In this document: positions 46,560 through 57,839 of the stretch, one piece after another
How the letters are laid out: each line of letters opens with the position of its first letter
Numbering within the stretch: position 1 is the stretch's first letter
Assembly (NCBI GenBank): GCA_018292915.2
Contig: JACVVK020000524.1
Coordinates: 73,501-137,500, forward strand
Direction: 5' to 3'
Origin: Batillaria attramentaria
Lineage: Eukaryota > Mollusca > Gastropoda > Batillariidae
Length of the DNA: 64,000 nucleotides
Notes under the pieces: model-generated
Told to the model about the DNA's origin: nothing
The model's input: the letters and a program-made list of their open reading frames with translations, nothing else
Database searches by the model: none
Translations under genes and position numbers: made by a program

Positions 46560-46830
46560 CTGCTTGCGAGTGTCGCTATCGCGGCCATCTTACTACCAGA
46601 ACTCAGAGGCTCTGTGTATAGGACGCCTCGTTCGAAATACAAAGTTCTTTAGAAAGACGTCATCAGAAATGTGACGTAAGATAAAGCGGACCAATTCTAT
46701 GCGCGCTATGTAAACAGCTGATAGCGTCTGGCCAATGCTATGCGCGCTATGTAAACAGCTGGCACTTCCAGGTACTAGCAACATGGCGCGCGGCGGCGTC
46801 ACTTTTGCGGCACACAAAAGAGAGAGAGAG
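46560..46830. promoter_or_regulatory. CpG-rich promoter-like region
   Basis: CpG-dense stretch with a YY1-like AAGATGGCCGC on minus (about 46,583-46,593) and two copies of a 30-bp unit CCAAT(T/G)CTATGCGCGCTA...CAGCTG at 46,691-46,720 and 46,732-46,761, each carrying a CCAAT box. ATG codons on minus lie near both. Ends in (GA)n at 46,820. The direction of transcription is uncertain. Confidence 0.45.
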
Positions 46831-47039
46831 AGAGAGAGAGTGTGTACAATTATATGAAATTTAGTGATCTTAACTTCTTTATGTGTCTTATGCTCGCCCG
46901 CATGAATTGCCCTACGGGGATAAATAAAGTATTTTGACTTGACTTGACTCTATCTCTATACGTCTGTGGTTCATTCCCGTTTTTCGCTGTGCGCCGTAAG
47001 GGATCCCATTCTAACTTCCGCAGACGGCGCGTTGAAGCC

Positions 47040-47226
47040 GTTAACCAGAGTTTCAGATCACATATCTACAGGAGTCAGCCGGGCGCTGATTGGCTGACCC
47101 TATGACCTATGAATAGATAATGTACCGCTTCCGTTTCCTATTTCCGCTGTTTCGCGCGACTTTCGATTTTTTCCGAAACTGCTACTTGCGATCTTTCTTC
47201 ACAGCTTTTTTTTTACCAGGAGAGAC
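47040..47226 (+). promoter_or_regulatory. Promoter-like sequence upstream of exon at 47,227
   Basis: GCGCTGATTGGCTGACCC (inverted CCAAT box), then CpG-rich TTTCGCGCGACTTTCG, 100-130 bp before ATGGCAGAC. The same layout repeats before 47,460 (CTGATTGGCTAACCC at 47,298). Confidence 0.4.
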
Positions 47227-47242
47227 ATGGCAGACCAAAGAG
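47227..47242 (+). CDS. Candidate first coding exon a (5 codons)
   Basis: ATG-GCA-GAC-CAA-AGA-G followed by a strong donor GTAAGA, phase 1. No downstream exon was identified in this window, so the gene is unknown. Its likeness to the exon at 47,460 is the main support. Confidence 0.35.
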
Positions 47243-47459
47243 GTAAGAAATTCTCTATTATAAAATTTCAAGTTAGTTACAGGTGCAATCCTTAACGCTG
47301 ATTGGCTAACCCGTTCTGTCATTTCGCGCGGAATTCGGTTCCGGCCTTTGCGCACGCTGGTACATGCGTGTTTACTTCCCGAGGCTATTTCTCGCATCTG
47401 TTGAACTGTTCGCCTACCGCGATCCACTGTTTTCTCCGAAGTTACTTTTCTGGAAGACC

Positions 47460-47478
47460 ATGAACCATCAACCGAGAG
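47460..47478 (+). CDS. Candidate first coding exon b (6 codons)
   Basis: ATG-AAC-CAT-CAA-CCG-AGA-G then GTAAGA, phase 1, parallel to exon a: M..Q.R-G in both. Suggests alternative or duplicated 5' ends of one gene family. Downstream exons not found. Confidence 0.35.
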
Positions 47479-47991
47479 GTAAGAAAATTTTTTCAGTGTT
47501 CTTTTTTTCTTACAAGTTTTCATTGATAGGAACGTTTGAGGAGTCTAAGCCCTTGTGAAAACGAAAGTTGCCGTTCAAACAGTTTAATGTATCTGCCGTT
47601 CTCAGTTTCAGAAATGCTGACAAGGTATGTATACTGAGGCTTAGCAGATAGCAGATAGCAGTTGTTTTATCCAGGTGACGGGTTTTCTGTACAGCAGACC
47701 TACTTTCGGTTTGCAGTTTTTACGAATTTTGTCTCAGCCTCTGTAGCCAGTGCTTTCAAGTTCCTCTGTGGGAATGTCTTTGGTGATGGACTTTGCTTTT
47801 GTAGATCAAAGCGTACGCATCGGGAGTAGAACCAAGGAGCTTTCTAGGCGTATGGACGGCATTACTTCCCCTTGTGTAGACGTATGACAAGCTTACAAGC
47901 GGTCGATGGGTATTAGCCAATGGATGCTCGCGTTACAAAATAATCTTTATCGCCCAGTGGTCAGTTTCTCGAACGCTTATCCTCCGGGAAA

Positions 47992-48234
47992 ATGGCGACT
48001 TTGCTGAGCTTCGGCTTCTCTTCAACTTTTAACAAGAACTCGATTCAACCAGCAGACTCTTCTGTACCGGAGTCAAGTGACGGAAATAGCAAGAATTGTT
48101 TCCAAGAAAAATGGAGACAAGAGTTTCCCTGGCTGTTAGTCACTGAGGACAAAGCATTGCTTTGTAAAATTTGCGTCAAGTCGCCCTCGAGTACGAAGCA
48201 AAATGTTTTCGCTGGCCCAGGTTCCAGGAACTTT

Positions 48235-48237
<3 letters not shown>
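47992..48237 (+). pseudogene. Zinc-finger/hAT-related N-terminal fragment
   Basis: ATGGCGACT opens an 82-codon frame with WRQEFPWLLVTEDKALLCKI then CVKSPSSTKQNVF. The F..KW..EFPWL.......C..C layout matches the N-terminus of ZNF862/TTF-type, hAT-derived proteins. A (GT)n tract at 48,238-48,287 cuts it before the second half of the zinc-binding module. Confidence 0.5.
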
Positions 48238-48289
<52 letters not shown>

Positions 48290-48480
48290 ACGTATAATGC
48301 ACTGAACATTTGTGTGGAGTATTTTTTATTTTTTGAAATACCAACAGTGTGCACAGAAGTTCAAACAGCTAGCAATCATATAACTGCGACACTCCCCCCC
48401 CCCCCCCCCCGATACGCTGTTCAGTGTTGCATGACTCAAGTGAAATAAGGAGTATTCCCCCCCCCCCCCCCCCCCCCGGA
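48238..48480. repeat. (GT)n and poly-C tracts
   Basis: GT repeat 48,238-48,287; C runs at about 48,395-48,410 and 48,459-48,477. Confidence 0.9.
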
Positions 48481-48799
48481 AAAATGTTTGGGGGTCTGAA
48501 AACCCCCAACATTTTTCTACGGGGGTATGAAAACTCCCTTGAATATCTGGTGGAGGTATGAAAACTCCTAGTCATTTTATGAATCTGAAACTCTGGAGAA
48601 CATTTCAATAAAGTTCAGTAAGTAAACATCATCGTACAGCTTAGGTACGCTGTCATTTTTCTTGTTATTATGAGCCTAACGTTTACCTATGCTTAGCCAC
48701 CACGCAGAAGATGTAGCCACCAAAAAGTTTCTTCGCTTGGATCCCTAGCCCACTGAGATGTGACTTCCCCGATCACCAATGGGTTACCCGAACTAGCAA

Positions 48800-50235
48800 C
48801 TAGAGAGGCAAAAGCCTCCACGGCTCCCTTGTGACAGGGGTCAAGGTCATTCAAAAGAGTATGTTTGTAAAATTCTATCACTATCTATCATCAAGCCAAG
48901 TAAGGTGTCTCTGGTGTTCTTAGTTCCTGGCAATATTTCACTTTTTCCACAAAACTGACTATATGGCCTTGACCTTGGGTCAAAGTCATTCAAATAAGAT
49001 ATCAATGTCTATCATTACACCAAGTTGGATGCCTCTAGTATTTGTAGTTTCTCCAAAAACAGTAGTATTGAAATTCACAACAGACAGCTTTTATGACCTT
49101 GACCTTGAGTCAAGGTCATTTAATGTGGTATGGATATATTGGTCTTATCAATGTCTATTAGCATGCCAAGTTTGGCGCTTCTGCTGTTTGTTGTTTCTGA
49201 GAAAATGCCAATGTTACGGTTTCACAGAAATAGCTTGTACGGCCTTGACCTTTACACAAGGCTATTGAATACATGTATATCTGTAAAGTTCTTATCAATG
49301 TCTATCACCATGTAAAGTTTAAAACCTCTGGTTTATGTAGATTCCAAGAAAATGCCAATGCAAAATTTTAAAACAGACAGCTTTAGTGACCTTGACCTTT
49401 AGTCAAGGTCATTCAATATATATTTTTAAAGGTCTTACGGCTGTCTATAGGCATGCCAAATTTGGTGCCTCTGCTTTTTGTAGATTCTGAGAAAATGCCC
49501 ATGTTAAGGTTTACTGTGGAAATGCGAAAAATAGCTTGTATAGCCTTGACCTTGGCACAAGGCCATTGAATACATGTACATCTGTAAAGTTCTTATCAAT
49601 GTCTATCATCATGCAAAGTTTAAAACCTCCCGTTTTTGTAGATTCCAAGAAAATGCCAATGCAAAATTGTCAAACAAACAGCTTTAGTGACCTTGACCTT
49701 GAGTCAAGGTCATTCGAAATGATATATTTTGAAAGGTCTTATGGTTGTCTATCAGCATGCCAAGTTTGGTGCCTGTGCTGTTTGTAGATTCTGAGAAAAT
49801 GCCAATGTTAAGGTTTTCTATGGAAATGTGGAAAATAGCTTGTCTGGCCTTGACCTTCACACAAGGCCATTAAATACATGTATATCTGTAAAGTTCTTAT
49901 CAATGTCTATCATCATGCATAGTTCAAAACCTCTGGTATTTGTAGACTCCAAGAAAATGCCAATGTAAAATTTTCAAACAGACAGCTTTAGTGACCTTGA
50001 CGTTGAGTCAAGGTCATTCAAAATGATCTATTTTGAAAGGTCTTATGGCTGTCTATCGGCATGCCAAGTTTGGTGACTCTGCTGTTTGTAGATTCTTAGA
50101 AAATGCCAATGTTAAGGTTTACTGCGGACACACAGACAGACAGACAGACAGACAGACACACACACACACACACACACAGACAGACGACGGAGGGTTATAA
50201 CATAGACTCCCATTGTTACACAAGGGAGCCAAAAA
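48800..50235 (+). mobile_element. Family A repeat element, copy 4 (longest intact)
   Basis: Left AACTAGAGAGGCAAAAGCCT and GGCTCCCTTGTGACA; right (CAGA)n/(CA)n, GACGACGGAGGG, TGTTACACAAGGGAGCC. Core motif positions near 48,968, 49,095, 49,239, 49,388, 49,541, 49,690, 49,847 and 49,995, spaced 127-157 bp. Two monomer types alternate, giving a ~300-bp dimer. Confidence 0.88.
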
Positions 50236-50332
50236 GCATGCGTAGCGGCAATGATTTCCCGATGTTTCCTGTCTCCCCTATTCACTGCATCTGCTTGAAC
50301 GGACCCGCCTAATAATACAGAGCCACTCAGCC

Positions 50333-50418
50333 CTTTTTTTTTTTTTTTTTTTTTTTTCTTCTTTTTTTTTTTTCTTCTTTTTTTTTTTTTCTTTTCTTTT
50401 TAGAGAGAGAGAGAGAGG
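50333..50418. repeat. Poly-T/CT-rich tract plus (GA)n
   Basis: T runs broken by CTTC, then GAGAGAGAGAGAG. Confidence 0.9.
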
Positions 50419-51050
50419 TGACTTACTGTGAGAGATTTAACATACCACGTGAAACAGCTGTACTGCCGAACTATACAACTCACCAAACATTCGAAGCATG
50501 TCTAATCTTGTCAAAGAAATCGTGGTTTCACACATTTCAACCTCTGCCCAAGACGGAGCAAGCAGTCGTCTGCAGCAGGGGGCAAAATGGCGTCTGTCCT
50601 GGCGTCGACCGTTTGTTTCCGCGGCAGGTGTCTGTTCCTGAATCTTGCAGCGCACTCGGAAAAGCTGTGGTGATATGACATCGTTCAAACGTTCGTAGCC
50701 ACACAAAAGTCAGTTTTCTATAAAATTCGCCAGGTGTAACCCTGTCTCAAGACTGCATGTTGTCATTTTGCGTGAATTTTCAAATTCACGCACCCTACCA
50801 CTTCGCACTTTCCTGGTACAGTTACAACAGTTCAGCACTCGATGGGAATAGTGATCCGATTCCAAGCGCGGGAGAATTTGTTTTCGTTTGCAGACGAAAA
50901 GCAGCTGCACTTGATAATAATCATCACAGAATGGAGACATTGTTAGATAAATGATACAAATCTGTGCGCTTTGTAGTAGTGCAATTCAGGTTTTTAAAAA
51001 ATGGAATTTTGTTTCTTTCCAGGTTCCCTTTCCGGGCCTGGAATGTTCTA
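50419..51050. other. No gene recognised
   Basis: Several 60-90 codon frames, none recognisable. GGAATGTTCTAGATCGTTCT at 51,040-51,059 is heat-shock-element-like. Confidence 0.35.
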
Positions 51051-51052
51051 GA

Positions 51053-51058
<6 letters not shown>

Positions 51059-51089
<31 letters not shown>

Positions 51090-51118
51090 ACTTACTGTGT
51101 GTGTGTGTGTGTGTGTAC

Positions 51119-51164
<46 letters not shown>

Positions 51165-51301
51165 CTGCTTCACCTGGGGAAGGGATCACTGCAATGTAAG
51201 GGACGTAAGGCGAAGTAGCGGACATGCCACATAGTAACGTTTGTAACGCTTGCCTCCCTTGGTTTGTAACGGTCTCGGTCACCACAAAGCAAGCGCGCGC
51301 G

Positions 51302-51335
<34 letters not shown>
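51059..51335. repeat. (CT)n, (GT)n, (GC)n(AC)n microsatellites
   Basis: CT at 51,059-51,081, two GT blocks sharing TGTACTTACTGTGTG to 51,164, and GCGCGC...ACACAC at 51,294-51,335, which can adopt Z-DNA. Confidence 0.9.
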
Positions 51336-51336
<1 letters not shown>

Positions 51337-51361
51337 TAGCCTTGTTCTGTCAGCTCAGTCT

Positions 51362-51422
51362 TCGATATCACCCATACGTGCTGACAAAGGACGTTAGACC
51401 CTCAAAAACCCAACCCACCCCT
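51362..51422 (+). mobile_element. SINE family D, 3' fragment
   Basis: GATATCACCCATACGTGCTG, then GGACGTTAGACCCTCAAAAA and a CCCAACCCACCCC tail. Confidence 0.55.
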
Positions 51423-52378
51423 CAGTAGTTACACTATGATAAGACACCTGCTAGTCAAACCATAACTCTATAAATACAGTTGGGAAAATTCTCGGGGAAT
51501 TTCTTCAGCGTCGAAACTACAGTCATTATTTCATGAATGTTCGCGATTGCACTTTATGTTCGTTCGTACCAACCAGGGCCCGTGTGTAAAAATTGAGATT
51601 AATTTAACCCACAGCTACGGGCCTAACCAAGACTAGGACAAAAGAAACCCAAACGCAAAATTAAATACGAAAGGAAGCAGAGAAAGGAAGAAAAAAAATC
51701 CTTCTGGGAAAAAAAATTTAAAATTACCAGAACTAATAAGACCAGAGACACCTACCTTGGCATCAAAGACATTACATTACCAAGATGCGCCACTCACTAT
51801 GTAACGAGTGACGTCCGCCAAGTGGGTTGCGTCCCTTTGGTCTGTCAGGGATACCGCGGGTAATAATATGTCTTTGCAATAGCGCCGTACGTGTGTTGTC
51901 GCTCACTGTGACAGCCAATTACAGCCGATATAATCGGTGTAAATTTGTTCACTAGGGTTCTGGGGGTGGGGTGGGGTGGGGGTGCATTTTCAGGTTTTAG
52001 TTCATGTGCTTTCTCTATCATTGTCTTTTGTCTCTTGGATGTTACTGATCTGTGACTGATCAACATCGTTTTGTGCTGTTGTGATCACTGATGTGGCGGT
52101 GAAATTTTGGTTTTGTATCAAGGTTGTTTCCGTCTTACCCTGTTTGACAGGTCATAAAAATTATTTCACCAAGTGTGTCCCACATCTGACGAATAATGCA
52201 GGTATTCTTTGTTTTTGTTTTGATATTCCCTGTCTACATGAGTATACTTGAACATGTGCCCAAATTCACACACATTACGTGCAGTACGAACACTGACATG
52301 GTGGAGAGTGACAGAAAGACAAAGAAGGTGAGGGATACATAAAACAGTAAAACTGAAACAAGAGTGGATACAATCTAC
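51423..52378. other. No gene recognised
   Basis: No coding signal; a G-rich stretch lies at 51,962-51,983. Confidence 0.4.
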
Positions 52379-52780
52379 TTTAATGATGTCATGAAATCTC
52401 CGACAGAACCATGTCAAGTGTCAAAACAGCAGAAAACCTCATCTGCTTTTATGGCAACATTATTTTCAACCTTGACTCAAGTACCCATCAAAGGCGCTGT
52501 ATTTCATGTACGAAGATCCAGCCGTCTGACTTTAATGAAGTCATGAAATCTCTGACTGAACCGTTTCAAAACAGCAGAAAACCTCTGCTTTTATGACAAC
52601 ATTATTTTCAACCTTGACTCAAGTACCCATCAAAGGCGCTGTATTTCATGTACAAAGATCCAGCCGTCTGACTTTAATGAAGTCATGAAATCTCTGACTG
52701 AACCGTTTCAAAACAGCAGAAAACCTCTGCTTTTATGACAACATTATTTTCAACCTTGACTCAAGTACCCAGCCGTCTGC
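52379..52780 (+). repeat. Tandem repeat of 142-152 bp, about 2.7 copies
   Basis: Units start at 52,379, 52,531 and 52,673 with TTTAATGA(T/A)GTCATGAAA and include TTCAACCTTGACTCAAGTAC. Copies 2 and 3 are nearly identical; copy 1 has a 10-bp extra piece. Confidence 0.85.
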
Positions 52781-52941
52781 AGTTTTCTACCCATCGACTG
52801 CACCTGAAGTACAATATATACGCCCGTTAATGTTGATATTATACACCTTGGCCCATTAATGCCTAGTGGCCCCGCCACGATGATCCATGCAAACAGCGTG
52901 GGTCTCGGTCACAGAGCCACTAGGCACTAACAGGATCATCT

Positions 52942-52943
<2 letters not shown>

Positions 52944-52981
<38 letters not shown>

Positions 52982-53223
52982 CGAGAGAGAGCGTCTTGGT
53001 TGACGATCTATCAATCCATACTATATAATATCTGTCTGTCTGTTGGACTATGATGATCAACCATCACAGGATGAAGTGCCGAATAGCACCTAACGTGTTT
53101 CCTGGGGATTCACACCCTATTCCGCACGACGAAATCAAACAGGACAGTTCGACAGTGACGGTTCGAAAAGTGATTCACTTTAAAAGTGTTTGCTGTATAC
53201 TGTATAATTATCGTCGGATAGCA

Positions 53224-53304
<81 letters not shown>
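52944..53304. repeat. (CA)n microsatellites
   Basis: CA tract 52,944-52,978 and a longer one at 53,226-53,304 (about 39 units). Confidence 0.95.
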
Positions 53305-53309
<5 letters not shown>

Positions 53310-53865
53310 AAAAATGGAACAAACACTTCACCCTTTAAAGTCCAACCCTATTTCAATCCACAAATGTAAGTACATCATTTGGATAATTTATTAATTAATG
53401 AAGAAGGCGGCTGTTTCTTTACCCCGCCGATCACTTTAGATCTAGAGGAAAGAAACCAGGCTACTTCAGTCTTCTAACCTAAAAATGCTGAAATAATGGA
53501 CAGAAACTTACCTTTCTTCATCTCTTGGGAAACGAAAAAATGACATTCCTTGACAATCGCTCTTGTATCGCGCATTCGAACAGTTAATCGCGCTGCAGGC
53601 GTCACCACCCCAGTGCAATTTCTTGCTTGTGGCCATTGTGACGAGTGGGGGTGCTCTTGAATACAAAGCCTTTGTCGCAAGAAAGAGAGTATAAATATCA
53701 TATACTTTGTTACAATTTTAAGCTGTAACTGTATATATTCTGGTGTATTTACAAAAACAAGAGCGATATCAAGTGAAATTATTTTCATGTCACCCTTGGT
53801 GATATATGTTGATACACTGCGTGATAATCTGATCATCGTACTCTCTCTCTCTCTCTCTCTCTCTA

Positions 53866-54262
53866 AATATGACACATTCCGCAGAAGGAGTTGTGGCATG
53901 TGGTGTTACTCAGGGATCTGTATTAGGCCCATGGTTGTACTGTATCTTTATCAACGATCTGCCTCTGTATATATCACTGATTCTAAAGTCACCTGCGACT
54001 TGTTTGCTGGTGATTCTACAGTCCACTCATCGGAAACTCCTCCGTCTGAAAACTGGTAGTCTTAGCAGCAGAGTCATATTGGCGTGTCGCAGTGGTGCGA
54101 CAGCAATAACATGACAGTCGAGCCCTCCAATACAAAGAGCATGCTAATAACAACACGTCAGAAACACCAACTTCAACCATTACAATTCAATCTCAGTTAC
54201 GGCTCTGCACAAATAGAGAAAGGTTGTAATCACCGCTTGCTCGGCGTAATAATAAGAAGAAT
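53866..54262 (+). pseudogene. CR1/jockey-like LINE RT fragment
   Basis: Reads CGVTQGSVLGPWLYCIFIND (RT block with GxxQGSxLGP..F..YINDL), then in another frame DLFAGDSTVHSS where the catalytic FADD is FAGD, then WCDSNNMTVEPSNTKSM and RLLGVII. Frame shifts and the altered catalytic Asp show it is dead. A (CT)n run at 53,842-53,864 marks the 5' edge. Confidence 0.75.
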
Positions 54263-54606
54263 AATATAAGTGAGCTTCTATTAGAAAGGGTAAACGAAAA
54301 ATGGTTGAGAACTGAAATGCGTATAGTACCCAGGTGGGGGTAAAAGGGGAGGTGGCGGGATCAGATTTGTAAAAACTGAGGAAATCCGCTGCTGCCGAGC
54401 GAACTGAAGTCTGTCTTCTAAGACCGACGCTGGCGCAATGAGCTGGGCACATCGTACAAGGGGAGGAAGCATCCAGCGTGAGGAATTAGGTAATGTTTAT
54501 GCAAAAGCGTGGCGTTGGCGCTGGTCGCCTACGGAGAGGAAAGCCACGCATAATAGCCACACACACAAATAGCCTTGCGCTTGTGAACGGCGCGCAACTT
54601 GTTTTA

Positions 54607-54805
54607 AGGGACGTCCTCCCTCATGCAAGAGCTCAGGGCGCCTTACAATCAACACGCAATCATTCATCCAGAAACACACGCAACATGTCTTCACATATAC
54701 ATTTAACTACAAACACATAATGTGCAAATTCATACACGGGCTCCCTGCCCCCGCCTTCCAAACTCGCACGCACGCGCGCGAGCGCGCGCGCACGCACACA
54801 CACAC

Positions 54806-54846
<41 letters not shown>
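54607..54846. repeat. Interspersed repeat H copy 1 plus microsatellites
   Basis: GGGACGTCCTCCCTCATGCA, AGCTCAGGGCGCCTTACA, CAAACACATAATGTGCA, then GC/CA repeats to 54,846 and (ATTC)n to 54,874. A matching copy is at 55,789. Confidence 0.75.
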
Positions 54847-54847
<1 letters not shown>

Positions 54848-55351
54848 TCATTCATTCATTCATTCATTCATTCAACGAACTGCGCACAGCAAAGGCACAG
54901 GTCTGCCTGTATAAAACCAACAGAAGAAATTACTGCCGTGTAAGGGCAAAACACAGTAAGTCCACTGGCGTCGTTTGAGGAAAAAGGGCATTACGTCAAT
55001 GTGTTTCATCTTGAAATCACCCTTTTCCCCCTAAAATGATGACACGGACTAACAGTCTTTTGCCGTTACGTGACACATTCACCAAAGCGATCATCATGGG
55101 GGGAAAAAAGCGCTTATAGTTCTTGTCCAGCCTCGTGTTATATAAGTGGGAAGTTAGAACAAACACCTTTTTTTTTTCTTTTTTTTTTTGGCCCAATGCC
55201 AGTTGTTGCTATGTGCGTCATTAACGTTGTCAGGAACATGTTTTCCAGATCTACTCAACTTGCGGTAAAGTACCCCGACTCAAACACCCCCCCCCCCCCA
55301 ACCCAATGAGTCGATCCCTTAGCTACCCCTACCCTCCCACCTTGGCTGTTA

Positions 55352-55358
55352 TATAAAA
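55352..55358 (+). promoter_or_regulatory. Putative Mpeg1 TATA box
   Basis: TATAAAA about 30 bp before the proposed start of a non-coding exon that ends at a consensus GTAAGT donor (55,453). Linkage to the Mpeg1 coding exon is inferred. Confidence 0.4.
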
Positions 55359-55382
55359 TGGCATCGAATCGAGTGTTACTAT

Positions 55383-55452
55383 TTGCTGTGTTTGCACCCG
55401 AACGTGGCAGGCAGGAGACAGAACGTAGACAGGAATCGGCTTCATCCGACAC
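55383..55452 (+). other. Putative non-coding first exon of Mpeg1
   Basis: Ends ...CATCCGACAC|GTAAGT. The coding exon at 56,493 begins after a T-rich tract and an AG 11 nt before the ATG, so a 5' UTR intron is expected and this is the best nearby donor. Start position is a guess from the TATA box. Confidence 0.35.
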
Positions 55453-55788
55453 GTAAGTTCACACTATTTTTAATTATTGAATTTGAGGTGGCGTGAATAA
55501 CTTCATATCATTACAGTGAGAATATGGATGATTACTAAGGATTCAATATTGATATTCTCTATGCGTTATTGGAAATGCGAATAAAGGATGGATTTTTTTT
55601 TTAAACCTGCCGATTTATAAACCGAGCCTGATCTTAGACAAAATAATAGAAAATAAACAAGATGCCCAAACACAACAATGGATCGATCTGGAGCCGTGAT
55701 TGCAGTGTTCCCTGTGATTCGAAAATACAAGGGTCAAATTATGAGGGTCCATGGTCTCTTGATAATAATAATAATAATAATGGGTATT

Positions 55789-55944
55789 TCAGGGACGCCC
55801 TCCCTCCCGCAGGAGCTCAGGGCGCCTTACAGTCAACACGCACTCACTCACACAGAAACGGAAACACACGCAACATTCCTTCACACATACAGTTAACTAC
55901 AAACACATAATGTGCAGCATCATACACGGTCTCCGCTGCCCCCG

Positions 55945-55996
<52 letters not shown>
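55789..55996. repeat. Interspersed repeat H copy 2 plus (CA)n
   Basis: Same block as 54,607 (GGGACGCCCTCCCTCCCGCA, AGCTCAGGGCGCCTTACA), preceded by (AAT)n at 55,763-55,780 and followed by (CA)n to 55,996. Confidence 0.75.
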
Positions 55997-55998
<2 letters not shown>

Positions 55999-56492
55999 GC
56001 GCGACCAGCAAGATGATGATGTGGCGACAGCTATTGGTTAAGGGCAGTGAAGAGATATAGAAGTCTGAAAGTCAGAATTATTTGTTTTTGTTTACAAACG
56101 TGTTCAAGCAGGAGAGATGTCTGTGACTTGTAGCGTGTCAGCCATAGCAAATCGGCCAAGGCGAGGAACCCGCACGCTTACCAAATAGTGCATTGTAATT
56201 GAACAAAAGTGTCCAGAGTGCTTAAGCCGATCCGTTCTGCACAGTGGCTCAGCAGAAATGCGACGCAGCAAGTGTCCGCTGCTAGTTACAGATCGCTTTT
56301 TCTTCATCAAGTTTCCGGGAGAGTGTTGGACCAGAAACGTGCGACCCCTGTTCTCAAATCTGTGCGTTAGTTTAAGAATTTTGTGAGTACAAATACACAC
56401 GCCTGTGCATAACCTGGAACACTGTGACTGACTTGATTTATTTGATACTTTTGTTCGTGTTAAATTTCTTTGTTTCTTTGTTTATAATATAG

Positions 56493-56674
56493 ACCGAGTC
56501 GCCATGGCCATCCTGACTTTTCGACCCGTTGTCCTTGTTCTGTTGGCCTACACTTTGCTGCTCACGCCAACGTCTGTAGTATCAGTTGCCGATTGTGATT
56601 CCGAAGATCTGTCGAAGCTGGACGAGGTTCACGCGTGTCTCTGCAGGTTACGCAAGCTTCACGGATCAGTTGAG
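56493..56674 (+). CDS. Mpeg1: Mpeg1 first coding exon (signal peptide)
   Basis: Acceptor ATAATATAG at 56,492, 11 nt of 5' UTR, ATG at 56,504, 57 codons, donor GAG|GTGGGC in phase 0. An earlier possible donor (TGCAG|GTTACG) would lose phase with the next exon. Confidence 0.75.
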
Positions 56675-57699
56675 GTGGGCCACATTACTCTGTGCTCTAT
56701 TCGCTGAATAATTCATCCCTTCGAAGCACCAGAGACCGTTACGTATGTGTTCTCTGGCACAGAAATCATTATAGTTTCAAAGGTACACTTTACGTGGGAT
56801 GCATGCTATATTCACATGCACTTTTTTGTGTGTGTTTTGTTGTTGTTGTTGTTGTTGTTGTTTTGTTGTTTTATGTGCATGCGAACAAAAGTGCGTGCAA
56901 ACAACACAATTTTTAAGGTAGACATACAAGAGAATATTATTTATTATTGAATATTTCTGCATTTGTTGTGTATTTTCTTGGGAGTACATGAATGCTTTAC
57001 CCTCGTAACCACCCTAATAGGGTGGACCTCCGAGGACCTCCTTCGCCCCACGGTAGTGATGGGGAGGGGCGTGGGGGTGGAGGGGAGGGGTTAGAGGGAG
57101 ATATCCGCTACGTTGGACCCTCTGGGCCCATATAGCCAATCGCGTCCCGCGGCATAATAAGCTCAACACTTGGCACGGTCTGGCAAGCTTTTTGCCAGAC
57201 ACTACAACGTGTGAAGAACGGTAGTTTCATGTGACTGACACATAGAAAGAAAGCAGTACGTCTTTTAAGGAAAGAGGCCACTACATCAATGTCTTTCATC
57301 TTGAAATCACCCCTTTCTCCTTAAAACGGCGTCATGGACGTAACTGTGTTTAGCAAACACACGTCAGAGGAAAGGGGCGGGGCTTTCGCCTCGGGTATTG
57401 CCGGGTGGGTTCGTCTGTTATGGGCCAGCGTCTATTAAATGCACTTGTTGATAAAGTGTGAGGTTACGCGCTGTTATTGTGCTCCTAAATATTCATGAGC
57501 AGCCCATAAAAGGTCATTTTCCGTGACCGTTCGGCAGGCAGCTAAGCTTGTGTAGTTTAGCAACGGCTCGGTTGTAAACTGGCCGATGGCCAAAATCTTC
57601 TACCGTTGAAACACACACACACACACACACGCACGCACGCACGCACGCACAGAGAGAGAGCGAGAGAGAGAGAGAGAGAGACACACACACACACACACA

Positions 57700-57735
<36 letters not shown>

Positions 57736-57752
57736 GACTTACACACACACAC

Positions 57753-57839
<87 letters not shown>

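Noticed and set aside
56104..56400. 98-codon minus-strand frame between the Mpeg1 5' exons
   Set aside because: No motif, and it overlaps the proposed 5' UTR intron; could be a small exon of another gene but nothing supports it.
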